Below, piece by piece: positions 32,888 to 41,702 of a stretch of 50,571 nt of DNA. The notes beneath the pieces are model-generated. The model did no database searches. It was not told the DNA's origin and was given only the letters and a program-made list of their open reading frames with translations. Location: NCBI RefSeq assembly GCF_009759665.1, contig NZ_WQNE01000043.1, positions 1 through 50,571 on the forward strand, given 5' to 3'. This DNA is from Bradyrhizobium cajani (lineage in GTDB: Bacteria > Pseudomonadota > Alphaproteobacteria > Rhizobiales > Xanthobacteraceae). How positions within the stretch are numbered: position 1 is the first letter of the stretch; each line of letters starts with the position of its first letter. A program made the position numbers and the translations under genes.

Positions 32888-33676
32888 TTATGCCCCTCCG
32901 CCCCTCACCGGCGTGTAGATCACGAGCTTCAACGCGGGATCGTCATTGGCCTGAAAGCTCGTGTGCTCGAAATGCAGCACGCCGAGGGTCGGATGAGACA
33001 TGGTCTTGAGGCCCGAGGCGGTGCTGCGGATCTCGTGCGCTTCCCACCATTTGACGAATTCCGGACTGCCCTGCCGCAGCCGCGTGAGCAATTCCGTGAA
33101 GGCTGGATCGCCCGCCCAGACGTCGTGGCTGGCGCGGAACATCGCCACCATGCGCTTGGCCACCTCCGCCCAGTTCGCGCCATAGGCCTTTCGCGTCTGC
33201 CTGTTGGTCATCATCAGGAGCATCGTGTTGCGATCCTCCTCCGGCAGTCGCCCGAACGCAAAGACGGCCTCCGCGGCGGCATTCCAGGCCAGCACGTCCC
33301 AGCGCCGCCCGGTGATGTAGGCCGGATGCGGCAGGCTCTCGATCAGCCGCAGGATCGGCGGAGGCACGATCTCGCGCGTGAACGCGCGCTTGTCGCCGTC
33401 GCGCGCCAGGGCCTTCAGATGGGCGTGCTCGGCCTTGCTGAGCCGCAGGGCGCGGGCGAGCGCATCGACGGTGGTGACCGATGGGCTGACGGTGCGGCCC
33501 TGCTCGAGGCGGATGTACCAGTCGACGCCGATGCCCGCGAGCTGGGCCACCTCCTCGCGGCGCAGGCCTGCGGTACGGCGCCGGCGGCCTGCCGGAAGCC
33601 CGACCGTCTTCGGCGAGAGCTTTTCGCGGCGGGACCTGAGAAAGTCGCCGAATTCGACGCGGCGCGGGTCGGCCAT
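32888..33676 (-). CDS. XRE-family regulator with MmyB-like ligand-binding domain
   Basis: A 262-residue regulator: an N-terminal helix-turn-helix at about residues 30-85 (AGLRREEVAQLAGIGVDWYIRLEQGR) and a PAS-like MmyB ligand-binding domain from about 100 to the end (WDVLAWNAAAEAVFAF, HPTLGVLHFEH). The ATG at 33676 (MADPRRVEFGDFLR) is standard for the family; the longer frame upstream is unlike it. It is divergent from a medium-chain reductase, its probable target. Confidence 0.9.
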   Translation of the reverse strand: MADPRRVEFGDFLRSRREKLSPKTVGLPAGRRRRTAGLRREEVAQLAGIGVDWYIRLEQGRTVSPSVTTVDALARALRLSKAEHAHLKALARDGDKRAFTREIVPPPILRLIESLPHPAYITGRRWDVLAWNAAAEAVFAFGRLPEEDRNTMLLMMTNRQTRKAYGANWAEVAKRMVAMFRASHDVWAGDPAFTELLTRLRQGSPEFVKWWEAHEIRSTASGLKTMSHPTLGVLHFEHTSFQANDDPALKLVIYTPVRGGGA

Positions 33677-33704
33677 GATGTCTCTCGCGATGGAGGGTCT
33701 GAGC

Positions 33705-33742
33705 AATACTAGGATAATACCAGGCCTTCCTGGCGCTTCCAA
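33705..33742 (-). promoter_or_regulatory. Promoter and direct-repeat operator of the XRE regulator
   Basis: On the - strand TTGGAA (33737-33742), 17 bases, TATTAT (33714-33719) make a good promoter. On the + strand two near-identical 9-mers, AATACTAGG (33705-33713) and AATACCAGG (33716-33724), are 11 bases apart, one helical turn, and cover the -10 element. This suggests autoregulation and control of the divergent gene. Confidence 0.5.
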
Positions 33743-33782
33743 GGCGGCGCATATGGGCATCACCCGACTTTGAGGTGAACAC

Positions 33783-34862
33783 ATGAAAGCTGCCGTACTC
33801 AAATCCTTCGGAGCTCCGCTGGCGATCGAGCAGGCCCCGGACCCGGTGCTCGGCACCGGCGAGGTCATCGTCGACGTCGTCGCCACGCGCGTGCTGTCCT
33901 ACATGAACGAGGTCTTCAGCGGACAGCGCAACTATGCGCTCGACCTGCCGATCATCCCGGGACCCGGCGGCATCGGCCGGGTGCGCGCGATCGGCCCGGA
34001 CGCAACCAGGCTCGCGATCGGCGACTGGGTGTTCTGCGATCCGACGGTGCGCTCGCGCGACGACGCCGTTGCGCCCGACATCGCCCTGCAAGGACTGACC
34101 GCCGCCGGCACGGGCGGCATGCTCCTGCAAAGGCATTTTCGCCACGGCTCCTTTGCCGAGCGGATGCGCGTCCCGACCGAGAACGTGAAGCGCCTCGGCG
34201 TGATCACGTCGGAGGAAGCCGCGCAATGGTGCGCGCTGGGCACGCTGCTGGTGCCCTATGGCGGCTTCCTCGCCGCCAACCTCCAGCCCGGCGAGACCGT
34301 GCTGGTGAGCGGCGCCACCGGCAATTTCGGCAGCGCGGCCGTCTCGGTCGCGCTCGCGATGGGCGCGGCCTGCGTGGTGGCGCCCGGCCGCAACGATCGT
34401 GTTCTCGCCGACCTCGTCCGCCGCTTCGGCAGCCGCGTGAAGCCGGTCAAGCTCACCGGAAACGAAGACGACGACCGCGAGGCGATGAAGCGTGCGGCGC
34501 CCGGCCCGATCGATTGCGTGTTCGACATCATGCCGCCCTCCGTCAGCACGAATGTGGTGCGCGCCGCGGTCATGACGGTGCGCGCTTACGGCCGCGTCGT
34601 GCTGATGGGCGGCGTCGGCATGGCAGGCGGCCCGGGGCTCGAGCTGCCCTACCCCTGGATCATGCGCAACTGCATCGCCATTCACGGCGTCTGGATGTAC
34701 CCGCCGGATGCGGCCAGCCGCCTGATCGCGCTGGTACGTGCGGGGTTGTTGCGGCTGGAGGAGTACGAGACGACGGCTTTCGATCTCGACCACGCCAACG
34801 ACGCCGTCGCGCACGCCGCGGCCAATGGCGGACCGTTCAAATTGACGGTGATCCGGCCGTAA
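33783..34862 (+). CDS. Medium-chain dehydrogenase/reductase, non-zinc type
   Basis: A 359-residue MDR-superfamily oxidoreductase. The N-terminal GroES-like domain lacks the zinc ligands: PGPGGIGRV stands where zinc enzymes have GHExxG. The Rossmann domain binds NAD(P) at VSGATGNFGSAAV (about residues 175-187). The family includes quinone oxidoreductases and enoyl reductases. The divergent MmyB-type regulator is a common partner. The substrate is unknown. Confidence 0.85.
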   Translation: MKAAVLKSFGAPLAIEQAPDPVLGTGEVIVDVVATRVLSYMNEVFSGQRNYALDLPIIPGPGGIGRVRAIGPDATRLAIGDWVFCDPTVRSRDDAVAPDIALQGLTAAGTGGMLLQRHFRHGSFAERMRVPTENVKRLGVITSEEAAQWCALGTLLVPYGGFLAANLQPGETVLVSGATGNFGSAAVSVALAMGAACVVAPGRNDRVLADLVRRFGSRVKPVKLTGNEDDDREAMKRAAPGPIDCVFDIMPPSVSTNVVRAAVMTVRAYGRVVLMGGVGMAGGPGLELPYPWIMRNCIAIHGVWMYPPDAASRLIALVRAGLLRLEEYETTAFDLDHANDAVAHAAANGGPFKLTVIRP

Positions 34863-34939
34863 CTGACCTGCCTGTCACGCGATGCGCCGTCGCCGCTGAT
34901 CGGCCCCGACATGTCAAATGGCTAGAGGGCGTCATCCCG

Positions 34940-34991
34940 CTGGTCGCCGGCCAAGGCCGGCTACTGCGCATGGGGTTGTTTTCGCATATTT
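34940..34991. repeat. Putative interspersed repeat with hairpin
   Basis: GCCGGCCAAGGCCGGC (34947-34962) is a perfect palindrome. The neighbouring - strand bases (GCGAAAACAACCCCATGC, 34967-34984) match, from memory, a motif seen in many Bradyrhizobium intergenic regions. It lies just past the lolD stop and may end that transcript, although no T-tract follows. Confidence 0.4.
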
Positions 34992-34993
34992 TG

Positions 34994-35698
34994 TTATTCG
35001 AGCTCGACCACCTGGCCGTTCGACAGCGACACGCGCCGGTCCATGCGGCCGGCCAGCTCCATGTTGTGGGTCGCGATCAGCATCGACACCTGCGTCGCCT
35101 TGACGAGCTGCATCAGCGCCTGAAACACGTGGTCCGCCGTGTGCGGATCGAGATTGCCGGTCGGCTCGTCCGCAAACAGCACGCGCGGCGCATTGGCGAC
35201 CGCGCGGGCGATGGCGACGCGCTGCTGCTCGCCGCCCGACAGCTCTGCCGGACGGTGGGTGATGCGGTCGCCGAGGCCGAGATAGCCAAGGAGCTCCTTG
35301 GCGCGCTTGACGCTCTCGGACTTCTTCAGGCCGCGGATCATCTGCGGCAGCATGACGTTCTCCAGCGCCGAGAACTCCGGCAGCAGCCGGTGCGACTGGT
35401 AGACGAAGCCGATATCGGTGCGGCGCAGCTGGGTGCGCTCGATGTCGGGCAGCTGCGAGGTCGGCGCGCCCGAGACATAGACCTCGCCGGAATCCGGCGC
35501 TTCCAGCAGCCCCGCGATGTGCAGCAGTGTCGACTTGCCGGAGCCCGACGGCGCCACCAGCGCGACCGACTGCCCGGGCCACAGCGCCAGCTTGGCACCG
35601 TCGAGGATCGTCAGCGGCACCTCGCCCTGCAAGTACTGCCGCTTTATCTCGTGGAGATAAATGACCGGCACATCTTCCGCCCCCTGCTGCTGCTCCAT
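34994..35698 (-). CDS. lolD: Lipoprotein-releasing system ATPase LolD
   Basis: LolD drives release of outer-membrane lipoproteins from the inner membrane. The 234-residue ATPase has Walker A APSGSGKST at residues 49-57, the characteristic LolD/MacB stretch (RRTDIGFVYQSHRLLPEFSA), the signature LSGGEQQR and Walker B VLFADEPTGNLDP. It follows the lolC/E gene by seven bases; together they form the Lol complex. Confidence 0.93.
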   Translation of the reverse strand: MEQQQGAEDVPVIYLHEIKRQYLQGEVPLTILDGAKLALWPGQSVALVAPSGSGKSTLLHIAGLLEAPDSGEVYVSGAPTSQLPDIERTQLRRTDIGFVYQSHRLLPEFSALENVMLPQMIRGLKKSESVKRAKELLGYLGLGDRITHRPAELSGGEQQRVAIARAVANAPRVLFADEPTGNLDPHTADHVFQALMQLVKATQVSMLIATHNMELAGRMDRRVSLSNGQVVELE

Positions 35699-35705
35699 CA
35701 GCCCC

Positions 35706-36986
35706 TCACTCGTACCGGAGCGCTTCGACAGGATCGAGGCGCGCGGCGCGCCACGACGGATAGAGCGTCGCCAGGAACGACAGCGTCAGCGCCATAATGA
35801 CGACCGCCGTGGTCTCGCCGACGTCGATCTCGGCGGGCAGCTTCGACAGGAAGTAGAGTTCCGGCGAGAACAGCTCGGTGCTGGTCAGCCAGGACAGGAA
35901 TTGCCGGATCGATTCGATGTTGAGACAGATCACGAGCCCGACGAAGAAGCCGACCAGCGTACCGACCACGCCGATCGAGGCGCCCGTGATCAGGAAGACG
36001 CGCATGATCGAGCCTTGCGAGGCGCCCATCGTGCGCAGGATGGCGATGTCGCTGCCCTTGTCCTTCACCAGCATGATCAGGCCGGAGACGATGTTGAGGG
36101 CTGCGACCAGCACGATCATGGTCAGGATCAAGAACATCACGTTGCGCTCGACCTGGAGCGCGTTGAAGAAGGTCGAGTTGCGCTGGCGCCAGTCGACCAG
36201 GAACACCGGCCGCCCTGCCGCCTCCGTCACCGCCTTGCGGAAGGCGTCGATCTTGTCGGGATTGGTGGTGAACACCTCGATCGAGGTGACGTCGTTGCTA
36301 CGGTTGAAATAAGCCTGCGCTTCCGCCAGCGGCATGAACACGAAGCCGAGATCGTATTCGGACATGCCGATCTCGAACACGGCGACGATCTTGTACGGCT
36401 TGATGCGCGGCGTCGTGCCCATCGGCGTGACCGCGCCCTTTGGCGCCACCAGCGTCACGCTGTCGCCGGCATGCAGTGAGAGCTGGTCGGCGAGACGGCG
36501 GCCGATCGCGACGCCCTGCCCTTCGTCGAAGCCCTCCAGCGAGCCCTGCTTGATGTTCTTGGCGATCGAGGTGAGATTGTTGAGGTCCTCGGAGCGGATG
36601 CCGCGCACCAGGACGCCCGAGGCATTCCACGGCGATGACGCCAGCGCCTGGCCGTCGACCACTGGGGCTGCGAGGCGGATTCCCGGAACCTGGCTGAGCC
36701 GGTCGGCGACGTCCTTCCAGTCGGTCAGCGGCGATTCCAGCGGCTGGACCAGGATGTGGCCGTTGAGGCCCAGGATCTTGTCGAGCAGTTCCTTGCGGAA
36801 GCCGTTCATCACGGCCATGACGATGATCAGCGTCGCCACGCCCAGCATGATGCCGAGAAAGGAGAACCCGGCGATGACCGAGATGAATCCCTCCTTGCGG
36901 CGCGCCCGCAAATAGCGCGCCGACAGCATCCACTCGAATGGCGCAAAGGGCGCAGTTTTCACGGTTTCGGTCATGGTCTCATCCAT
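35706..36986 (-). CDS. lolC: Lipoprotein-releasing system permease LolC/LolE
   Basis: A 426-residue inner-membrane permease with one N-terminal helix (FISVIAGFSFLGIMLGVATL), a periplasmic domain of about 200 residues, and three C-terminal helices (FtsX fold). Alphaproteobacteria have a single LolC/E-type subunit that acts as a homodimer with LolD, hence the combined name. Starts at 36986 or 36974 are both possible. It follows proS on the same strand after 73 bases. Confidence 0.92.
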   Translation of the reverse strand: MDETMTETVKTAPFAPFEWMLSARYLRARRKEGFISVIAGFSFLGIMLGVATLIIVMAVMNGFRKELLDKILGLNGHILVQPLESPLTDWKDVADRLSQVPGIRLAAPVVDGQALASSPWNASGVLVRGIRSEDLNNLTSIAKNIKQGSLEGFDEGQGVAIGRRLADQLSLHAGDSVTLVAPKGAVTPMGTTPRIKPYKIVAVFEIGMSEYDLGFVFMPLAEAQAYFNRSNDVTSIEVFTTNPDKIDAFRKAVTEAAGRPVFLVDWRQRNSTFFNALQVERNVMFLILTMIVLVAALNIVSGLIMLVKDKGSDIAILRTMGASQGSIMRVFLITGASIGVVGTLVGFFVGLVICLNIESIRQFLSWLTSTELFSPELYFLSKLPAEIDVGETTAVVIMALTLSFLATLYPSWRAARLDPVEALRYE

Positions 36987-37059
36987 CGCTCGATAATCCC
37001 ATGATTCGGGGTCAATTGTGGCCGGATTGGCGGCCGCGATATCGCGCGATGAACAATAT

Positions 37060-38379
37060 TCAGCCGACCAGGCGGGCGACTGCGTCCGCAGGCGACATGG
37101 TCTCGCGGGCGCCGTCGCTGCGCCGCTTGATCTCGACCTTGCCGTCGGCGAGGCCCTTCGGCCCGATCATGATCTGCCAGGGGATGCCGATCAGATCGGC
37201 GGCGGCGAATTTGGCGCCGGCGCGCTGGTCGGTGTCGTCGTAGAGCACATCGACGCCCTTGGCCGTGAGCTCCGCATAGAGCTTCTCGCAGGCCGCATCG
37301 ACCGCGGCATCGCCCTGCTTGAGGTTGAGAATCGACACGCGGAACGGGGCGACGGCTTCCGGCCATTTGATGCCGGCATCGTCATGGCAGGCCTCGATGA
37401 TGGCGCCGAGCAGGCGCGAGACGCCGACACCGTAGGAGCCGCCATGGATCGGCACGTCGACGCCGTCGGGGCCGGCCACCAGCGCCTTCATCGGCTCGGA
37501 ATATTTGGTGCCGAAATAGAAGATCTGACCGACCTCGATGCCGCGGGTGTTCACCCGCTTGTCCGCAGGCACCTCCTGCTCGAACCGCGCGGAATCGTGG
37601 ACGTCTTCCGTCGCCGCATAGACCGAGGTCCATTGCTTGATGATCGGAGTCAGGTCGCTGTCATAGTCGACGTCCTCACCCGGCACCGGCAGGTCCAGCA
37701 CGTCGCGATTGATGAAGACGCCGGATTCGCCGGTCTCAGCCAGCACGATGAACTCATGGCTGAGATCGCCGCCGATCGGGCCGGTCTCGGCGCGCATCGG
37801 GATCGCCTTCAGTCCCATCCGGGCGAAGGTGCGCAGATACGCGACGAACATCTTGTTGTAGGCGACCCGCGCCGCGGCCTCGTTGAGGTCGAAGGAATAG
37901 GCGTCCTTCATCAGGAACTCGCGGCCGCGCATCACCCCGAACCGCGGACGCTGCTCGTCGCGGAATTTCCATTGAATATGATAGAGATTCAGCGGCAGGT
38001 TCTTGTACGACTTCACGTAAGCGCGGAAGATCTCGGTGATCATTTCCTCGTTGGTCGGCCCGTACAGCAGCTCGCGCTTGTGGCGGTCGGCGATGCGTAG
38101 CATCTCCGGGCCATAGGCATCGTAGCGGCCGCTCTCGCGCCAGAGATCGGCGAGCTGGAGCGTCGGCATCAAGACCTCGATCGCGCCGGAGCGGTCCTGC
38201 TCCTCGCGCACGATCTGCTCGATCTTCTTGAGCACGCGAAAGCCGAGCGGGAGCCAGGCATAGATGCCGGCCGCCTCCTGCCGGATCATGCCGGCGCGCA
38301 GCATCAGCCGGTGCGAGACGATCTCCGCCTCTTTCGGATTTTCCTTCAGGATGGGCAGAAAGAACCGCGACAACCGCAT
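37060..38379 (-). CDS. proS: Prolyl-tRNA synthetase, short alphaproteobacterial type
   Basis: ProS charges tRNA-Pro. The 439-residue class II enzyme shows the core motifs (GFRVLKKIEQIVREEQ, FRDEQRPRFGVMRGREF) and the anticodon-binding domain at the end. It lacks the about 180-residue editing insertion of E. coli ProS, as usual in Rhizobiales, so editing needs a separate protein. The start MRLSRFFLPILKENP at 38379 is standard. Confidence 0.94.
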   Translation of the reverse strand: MRLSRFFLPILKENPKEAEIVSHRLMLRAGMIRQEAAGIYAWLPLGFRVLKKIEQIVREEQDRSGAIEVLMPTLQLADLWRESGRYDAYGPEMLRIADRHKRELLYGPTNEEMITEIFRAYVKSYKNLPLNLYHIQWKFRDEQRPRFGVMRGREFLMKDAYSFDLNEAAARVAYNKMFVAYLRTFARMGLKAIPMRAETGPIGGDLSHEFIVLAETGESGVFINRDVLDLPVPGEDVDYDSDLTPIIKQWTSVYAATEDVHDSARFEQEVPADKRVNTRGIEVGQIFYFGTKYSEPMKALVAGPDGVDVPIHGGSYGVGVSRLLGAIIEACHDDAGIKWPEAVAPFRVSILNLKQGDAAVDAACEKLYAELTAKGVDVLYDDTDQRAGAKFAAADLIGIPWQIMIGPKGLADGKVEIKRRSDGARETMSPADAVARLVG

Positions 38380-38542
38380 GGCAACACTCGAAGAATCAGT
38401 GACGGGGTGCAGTGAAACCGGATTGGGAGCGAAAACACAAGACCGGGAATGAGGAAAAGCTGCTAACGCAACGGAATTCCTGTCATTTTTCCGTCGACTT
38501 CAGGTTTGACTTGAGGAGCGGCGTACCCCAAAGCCGGCGTGC

Positions 38543-40105
38543 CTAGGGCGGCGCCACCTCGAGCTCGTCCTCCAGCGTGATCTTCTCGAAATCGGTCACC
38601 AGCGCGTCGATCTGCACATGCCAGCGGCCGGCGACGGGCAGCTCGACCTTGCGCACATGCCAGTAGCCATCCGGCCCGAGCGAGGCGCTGCGCTCCATCG
38701 GCTCTATGCCGCGCTCGGGCAGGCTCAACGTCAGCGTCACCTCCTTGGCCTTGAGCAGCGTCCCCTCTGCGTTCATGAGCTGGAGCACGAAATCGTCCAC
38801 GCCGGCCTTTCCAGGAGACACCAGCACCTGGAACATCGCCTTGTCGCCGTGGATGTGGATCGCCAACGGCGTCTCCGGAACGATGGTCCGCGGCGGCACC
38901 GCGAAGCGCCAGCCGGCGACGACGGCGAGGATGGCAAGCGCGATCACGCATTCGAGCAGAATCGAGCGCTTGAGGGCGCGCGCGGCGCCGTGGTCCGATG
39001 CGAGCGCCGGGGTCAATCGAAAGCGATTAACCGCGGCAAGTGCGAACAGCGCGAGGACAAGTGCGAGCTTGATCGAGAGGATGATGCCATAGCGAGTCTC
39101 GACCAGCGCCGACGGCCTTTCGAGCTGAACGACCGCAAGCCCAAGGCCGGTCAATGCCAGCACGCCGACCGCCGGCACGGCGATGCGCGAGAAGCGGTTC
39201 ACGACGGGCAATGTTGCCGCCGTCGGCTTCGACAGCAGTGTCGCGAGCGGCGCCAGGGCGCCGATCCAGAAGGCGACGGCAAGGCCATGGAGAAACACCG
39301 CGGGCCGCGTCAGCGTCTCGGGCGGAGCCGTTGCCGCGTGCCCGGTCATGGCCAGCGACAGACCGACACTGACCAAGGCAATGATCGCAAGCGCGCGGGC
39401 GTACCATGCGCTGCGCAGCGCCAGCAGAGCGAACAGCATCGCAGCAAAGGCAACCAGCGAGGCAGGGCCGGCGCTGGTCGCGAATGCGACCTTCCAGGGC
39501 GCAACCGTCACCAGAGCCGCCGGCGGCAGCCCAAGAAGATCGAGTCCCAACAGCCCGAGGCAAGCGACGGCGCCCGGAAGACCAATGGCGAGCGCAACGC
39601 GCGGCGCCATCATGCCCGTCATCGACCATGCAATCCACCGTGCAAAGAACACGCCGCCGACGCCAACAAAGAGCCCGAGGTAAAGACCGACCCGCGCCAG
39701 CCAGATCAGCGTGCTCAACCTGCCATCCGCGGTGACCGGAGGCTTTGTCGCCGTCGGCGTGCCGATCGAGAAGATCACCGATCCCGAGACCGGATGGCCA
39801 TCCTGCGAGATCACGCGATAACTCACCACCGACGTGCCCTGCGGCAGGTCCGGCGGCATCACGACCGAGATTGTCTCGCCCGACCCATTGACGGGCGCAT
39901 CGTCTCGCACCCTGCCCGCGCCATCGATCAGCCGAATCGCGCCTGGCGTCACCGCCTCGTTGAAGCGCAGCTCCACAGCCCTTGGCGCGCTCGCAAGCAT
40001 GCTGCCGCTCACCGGCTCGACCGCGATGAGCGCCGCATGCGCAAAGGCGCCGGTCGCGAAGCCGACAACGAGCAGCAGCGTCGCGAGCGCGGCGAGCAGG
40101 CGCAT
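38543..40105 (-). CDS. pcuE: CopC-CopD fusion copper transport protein (PcuE/YcnJ-like)
   Basis: A 520-residue fusion. A signal peptide is cut before His23 (FAHAAL), exposing an N-terminal histidine that binds copper in CopC domains; Asp102 and His104 (SQDGHPVSG) complete the site. Eight helices of the CopD domain fill about residues 130-400. A C-terminal periplasmic domain (from about 405) resembles FixH/YtkA-like modules. YcnJ-type proteins import copper across the inner membrane. The ATG overlaps the pcuD stop (ATGA). It is the last gene of the seven-gene copper operon; 163 bases without a visible gene separate it from proS. Confidence 0.88.
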   Translation of the reverse strand: MRLLAALATLLLVVGFATGAFAHAALIAVEPVSGSMLASAPRAVELRFNEAVTPGAIRLIDGAGRVRDDAPVNGSGETISVVMPPDLPQGTSVVSYRVISQDGHPVSGSVIFSIGTPTATKPPVTADGRLSTLIWLARVGLYLGLFVGVGGVFFARWIAWSMTGMMAPRVALAIGLPGAVACLGLLGLDLLGLPPAALVTVAPWKVAFATSAGPASLVAFAAMLFALLALRSAWYARALAIIALVSVGLSLAMTGHAATAPPETLTRPAVFLHGLAVAFWIGALAPLATLLSKPTAATLPVVNRFSRIAVPAVGVLALTGLGLAVVQLERPSALVETRYGIILSIKLALVLALFALAAVNRFRLTPALASDHGAARALKRSILLECVIALAILAVVAGWRFAVPPRTIVPETPLAIHIHGDKAMFQVLVSPGKAGVDDFVLQLMNAEGTLLKAKEVTLTLSLPERGIEPMERSASLGPDGYWHVRKVELPVAGRWHVQIDALVTDFEKITLEDELEVAPP

Positions 40106-40623
40106 CAGGGTTTTGGCACGAGCTTCACGCCAGGTGCCGGCGACTTGCCCTCATGCGAATGCCCTTTCCCCTCCTCCGGAATCTCGATCCAGCGACTGAC
40201 GCCGGTCTCGCACTCCTGGACGACGGGGAAATACACGGTCGTATTCGGCTTGAGCTTGTCGGTCAGGAACGTGTGCATGACGAACTCGTCGTAGTTCTTG
40301 TCCGGCAGCTTGCCACCGGACCATGCCACCTCCTTGACGCCGGAGGAGAGCTTGTTGCCATGATAGTCGTACTCGCTGGCATATTGGCCTTCGATGGCAT
40401 CCACGTTCCAGCCCGCTTTCGGCATCGGCTTCACCGCGATCACCCCTTCCGGAATCTGCACGCGGATCTTCACCGTCGGCGAGCCCGCGCAGCCGTGCGG
40501 CACGGTGAAGACCGCCTTGTAGGATGCACCGACCGTCGCCTGCTTGGTCTCGAGCGACACGTGCGCCGCCGCCGGCGAGGCCGCGCACGCGGCAATCAGG
40601 ACCAAGCAGAATCGTTTCGACAT
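40105..40623 (-). CDS. pcuD: YcnI/DUF1775 periplasmic copper-binding protein (PcuD-like)
   Basis: A 172-residue periplasmic protein of the YcnI family. The signal peptide ends before His21 (AAAHVSLE), which after cleavage becomes the N-terminal copper ligand typical of this family; the conserved Trp lies in AGWNVDAIEG. A His-containing end (GKGHSHEGK) may add weak metal sites. The start at 40623 (MSKRFCLVLIAAC) is chosen because a signal peptide follows at once. It is coupled to the CopCD gene and 32 bases after the PCuAC gene. Confidence 0.88.
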   Translation of the reverse strand: MSKRFCLVLIAACAASPAAAHVSLETKQATVGASYKAVFTVPHGCAGSPTVKIRVQIPEGVIAVKPMPKAGWNVDAIEGQYASEYDYHGNKLSSGVKEVAWSGGKLPDKNYDEFVMHTFLTDKLKPNTTVYFPVVQECETGVSRWIEIPEEGKGHSHEGKSPAPGVKLVPKP

Positions 40624-40655
40624 GCTCGGCCTCCCGAGGCTCATGATCGGGCTCA

Positions 40656-41177
40656 TTACATCTTCATTCCCGAGTGGTCCGGCATTTTCTTCATCATGTG
40701 TCCGCCATCGCCGGGCGCCTGTGCGCCGACGCCCTGGACGTCGAGCGAGACGGCGACCTTGCCGGCCTTCTCGAACTGAAGCGTCACCGGCACCTTGTCG
40801 CCCTGCTTGAACGGGCCCTTCAGCTCCTGGAGCATCAGGTGATTGCCGCCGGGCGCGAGCTTCACGGTCTTGCCGGGGTCGATCGAGATTCCCTTGTCGA
40901 GCTGACGCATCTTCATCACGCCATTGTCCATCGCCATCTCGTGGATCTCAGCCTTCCCCGCGATATCGGCGGAAACGCTGACCAGCCTGTCCGCCGCCGT
41001 CCCCTTGTTCTCGATGGTGAGATAGCCGCCCGCGACCTTGGCGCCGCCTGGCGTCGCCCGGCTCCAGGCCTGCGAGATGACGAGATCGCCGGCCTTGACG
41101 TCGTCGGCCACGGCCGGCGCCGCGCAGATCGTGAGAGCGAACGTCGCGAGCAGCACATTCTTCAACATTGTCCTCAT
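40656..41177 (-). CDS. pcuC: PCuAC-type periplasmic copper chaperone PcuC
   Basis: A 173-residue periplasmic Cu(I) chaperone that delivers copper to cytochrome oxidases. The PCuAC motif is present: His79 and Met81 (IHEM), Met88/Met90, then His113 and Met115 (NHLML). A second metal-rich tail (GGHMMKKMPDHSGMKM) is like that of extended PCuAC proteins. An AGGA site eight bases upstream supports the ATG at 41177. In B. japonicum PcuC is copper-starvation-induced and needed for aa3-oxidase assembly and symbiosis. Confidence 0.92.
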   Translation of the reverse strand: MRTMLKNVLLATFALTICAAPAVADDVKAGDLVISQAWSRATPGGAKVAGGYLTIENKGTAADRLVSVSADIAGKAEIHEMAMDNGVMKMRQLDKGISIDPGKTVKLAPGGNHLMLQELKGPFKQGDKVPVTLQFEKAGKVAVSLDVQGVGAQAPGDGGHMMKKMPDHSGMKM

Positions 41178-41204
41178 ATCCGTATTCCTGTTTGCAGACT
41201 GGAT

Positions 41205-41702
41205 TCAGTGCGTGGAGAGTTGTTGGGCCGACCATTTCTCGAGATCGGCCATCTCGGCCGAACCTTCGATCGTCGTGACGGTCCCGTCGCGGGCGAAGAG
41301 CATTGTCCTGGGGATGTCGCCCTGCCAGGCAGGATCGATCTCGAACCGCAAACGCTCGACAAAGCCGTCGCTGAAGATGAAGTTCTCGGTCGACGACAGC
41401 CCCGCCTTGTCGAGCATCGATTGCGTCGCGGCCGGCAGGTTCGGTACGAGATCGGCGCTGATCGTGACGACATCGATCTCGGGATGGTCCTTCGCGAACT
41501 TCCCGAGTAACGGCAGCTCGACCTTGCAGGGCCCGCAGGTCACGCCCCAGAAGTGCACGAGCGTCGGGCGGCCCGCGTGGCCCTTGAGCACGCTTTGCCA
41601 GGTGCCTCGTTCAAATGGCTTGAGGGCCGGAGGCGCTCCGAGCGCAGACGCGGATGCGATCAGGATGGTCAGGCCCAGAATGCCTGCAAATCGACGTCTC
41701 AT
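41205..41702 (-). CDS. TlpA-like exported thioredoxin
   Basis: A 165-residue thioredoxin-fold protein with a signal peptide (ends near GAPP) and the active site WGVTCGPC (Cys56, Cys59). Such periplasmic reductases keep copper-site cysteines of oxidase subunit II and ScoI-type chaperones reduced. It overlaps the Asp-box gene stop by four bases and precedes pcuC by 27. The five-gene pcuABCDE operon as I know it does not contain this gene. Confidence 0.88.
   Translation of the reverse strand: MRRRFAGILGLTILIASASALGAPPALKPFERGTWQSVLKGHAGRPTLVHFWGVTCGPCKVELPLLGKFAKDHPEIDVVTISADLVPNLPAATQSMLDKAGLSSTENFIFSDGFVERLRFEIDPAWQGDIPRTMLFARDGTVTTIEGSAEMADLEKWSAQQLSTH

Noticed and set aside
32943..34814. 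Long - strand frame of 623 codons across the XRE regulator and reductase
   Set aside because: It runs through the well-supported reductase on the + strand and is out of frame with the regulator.
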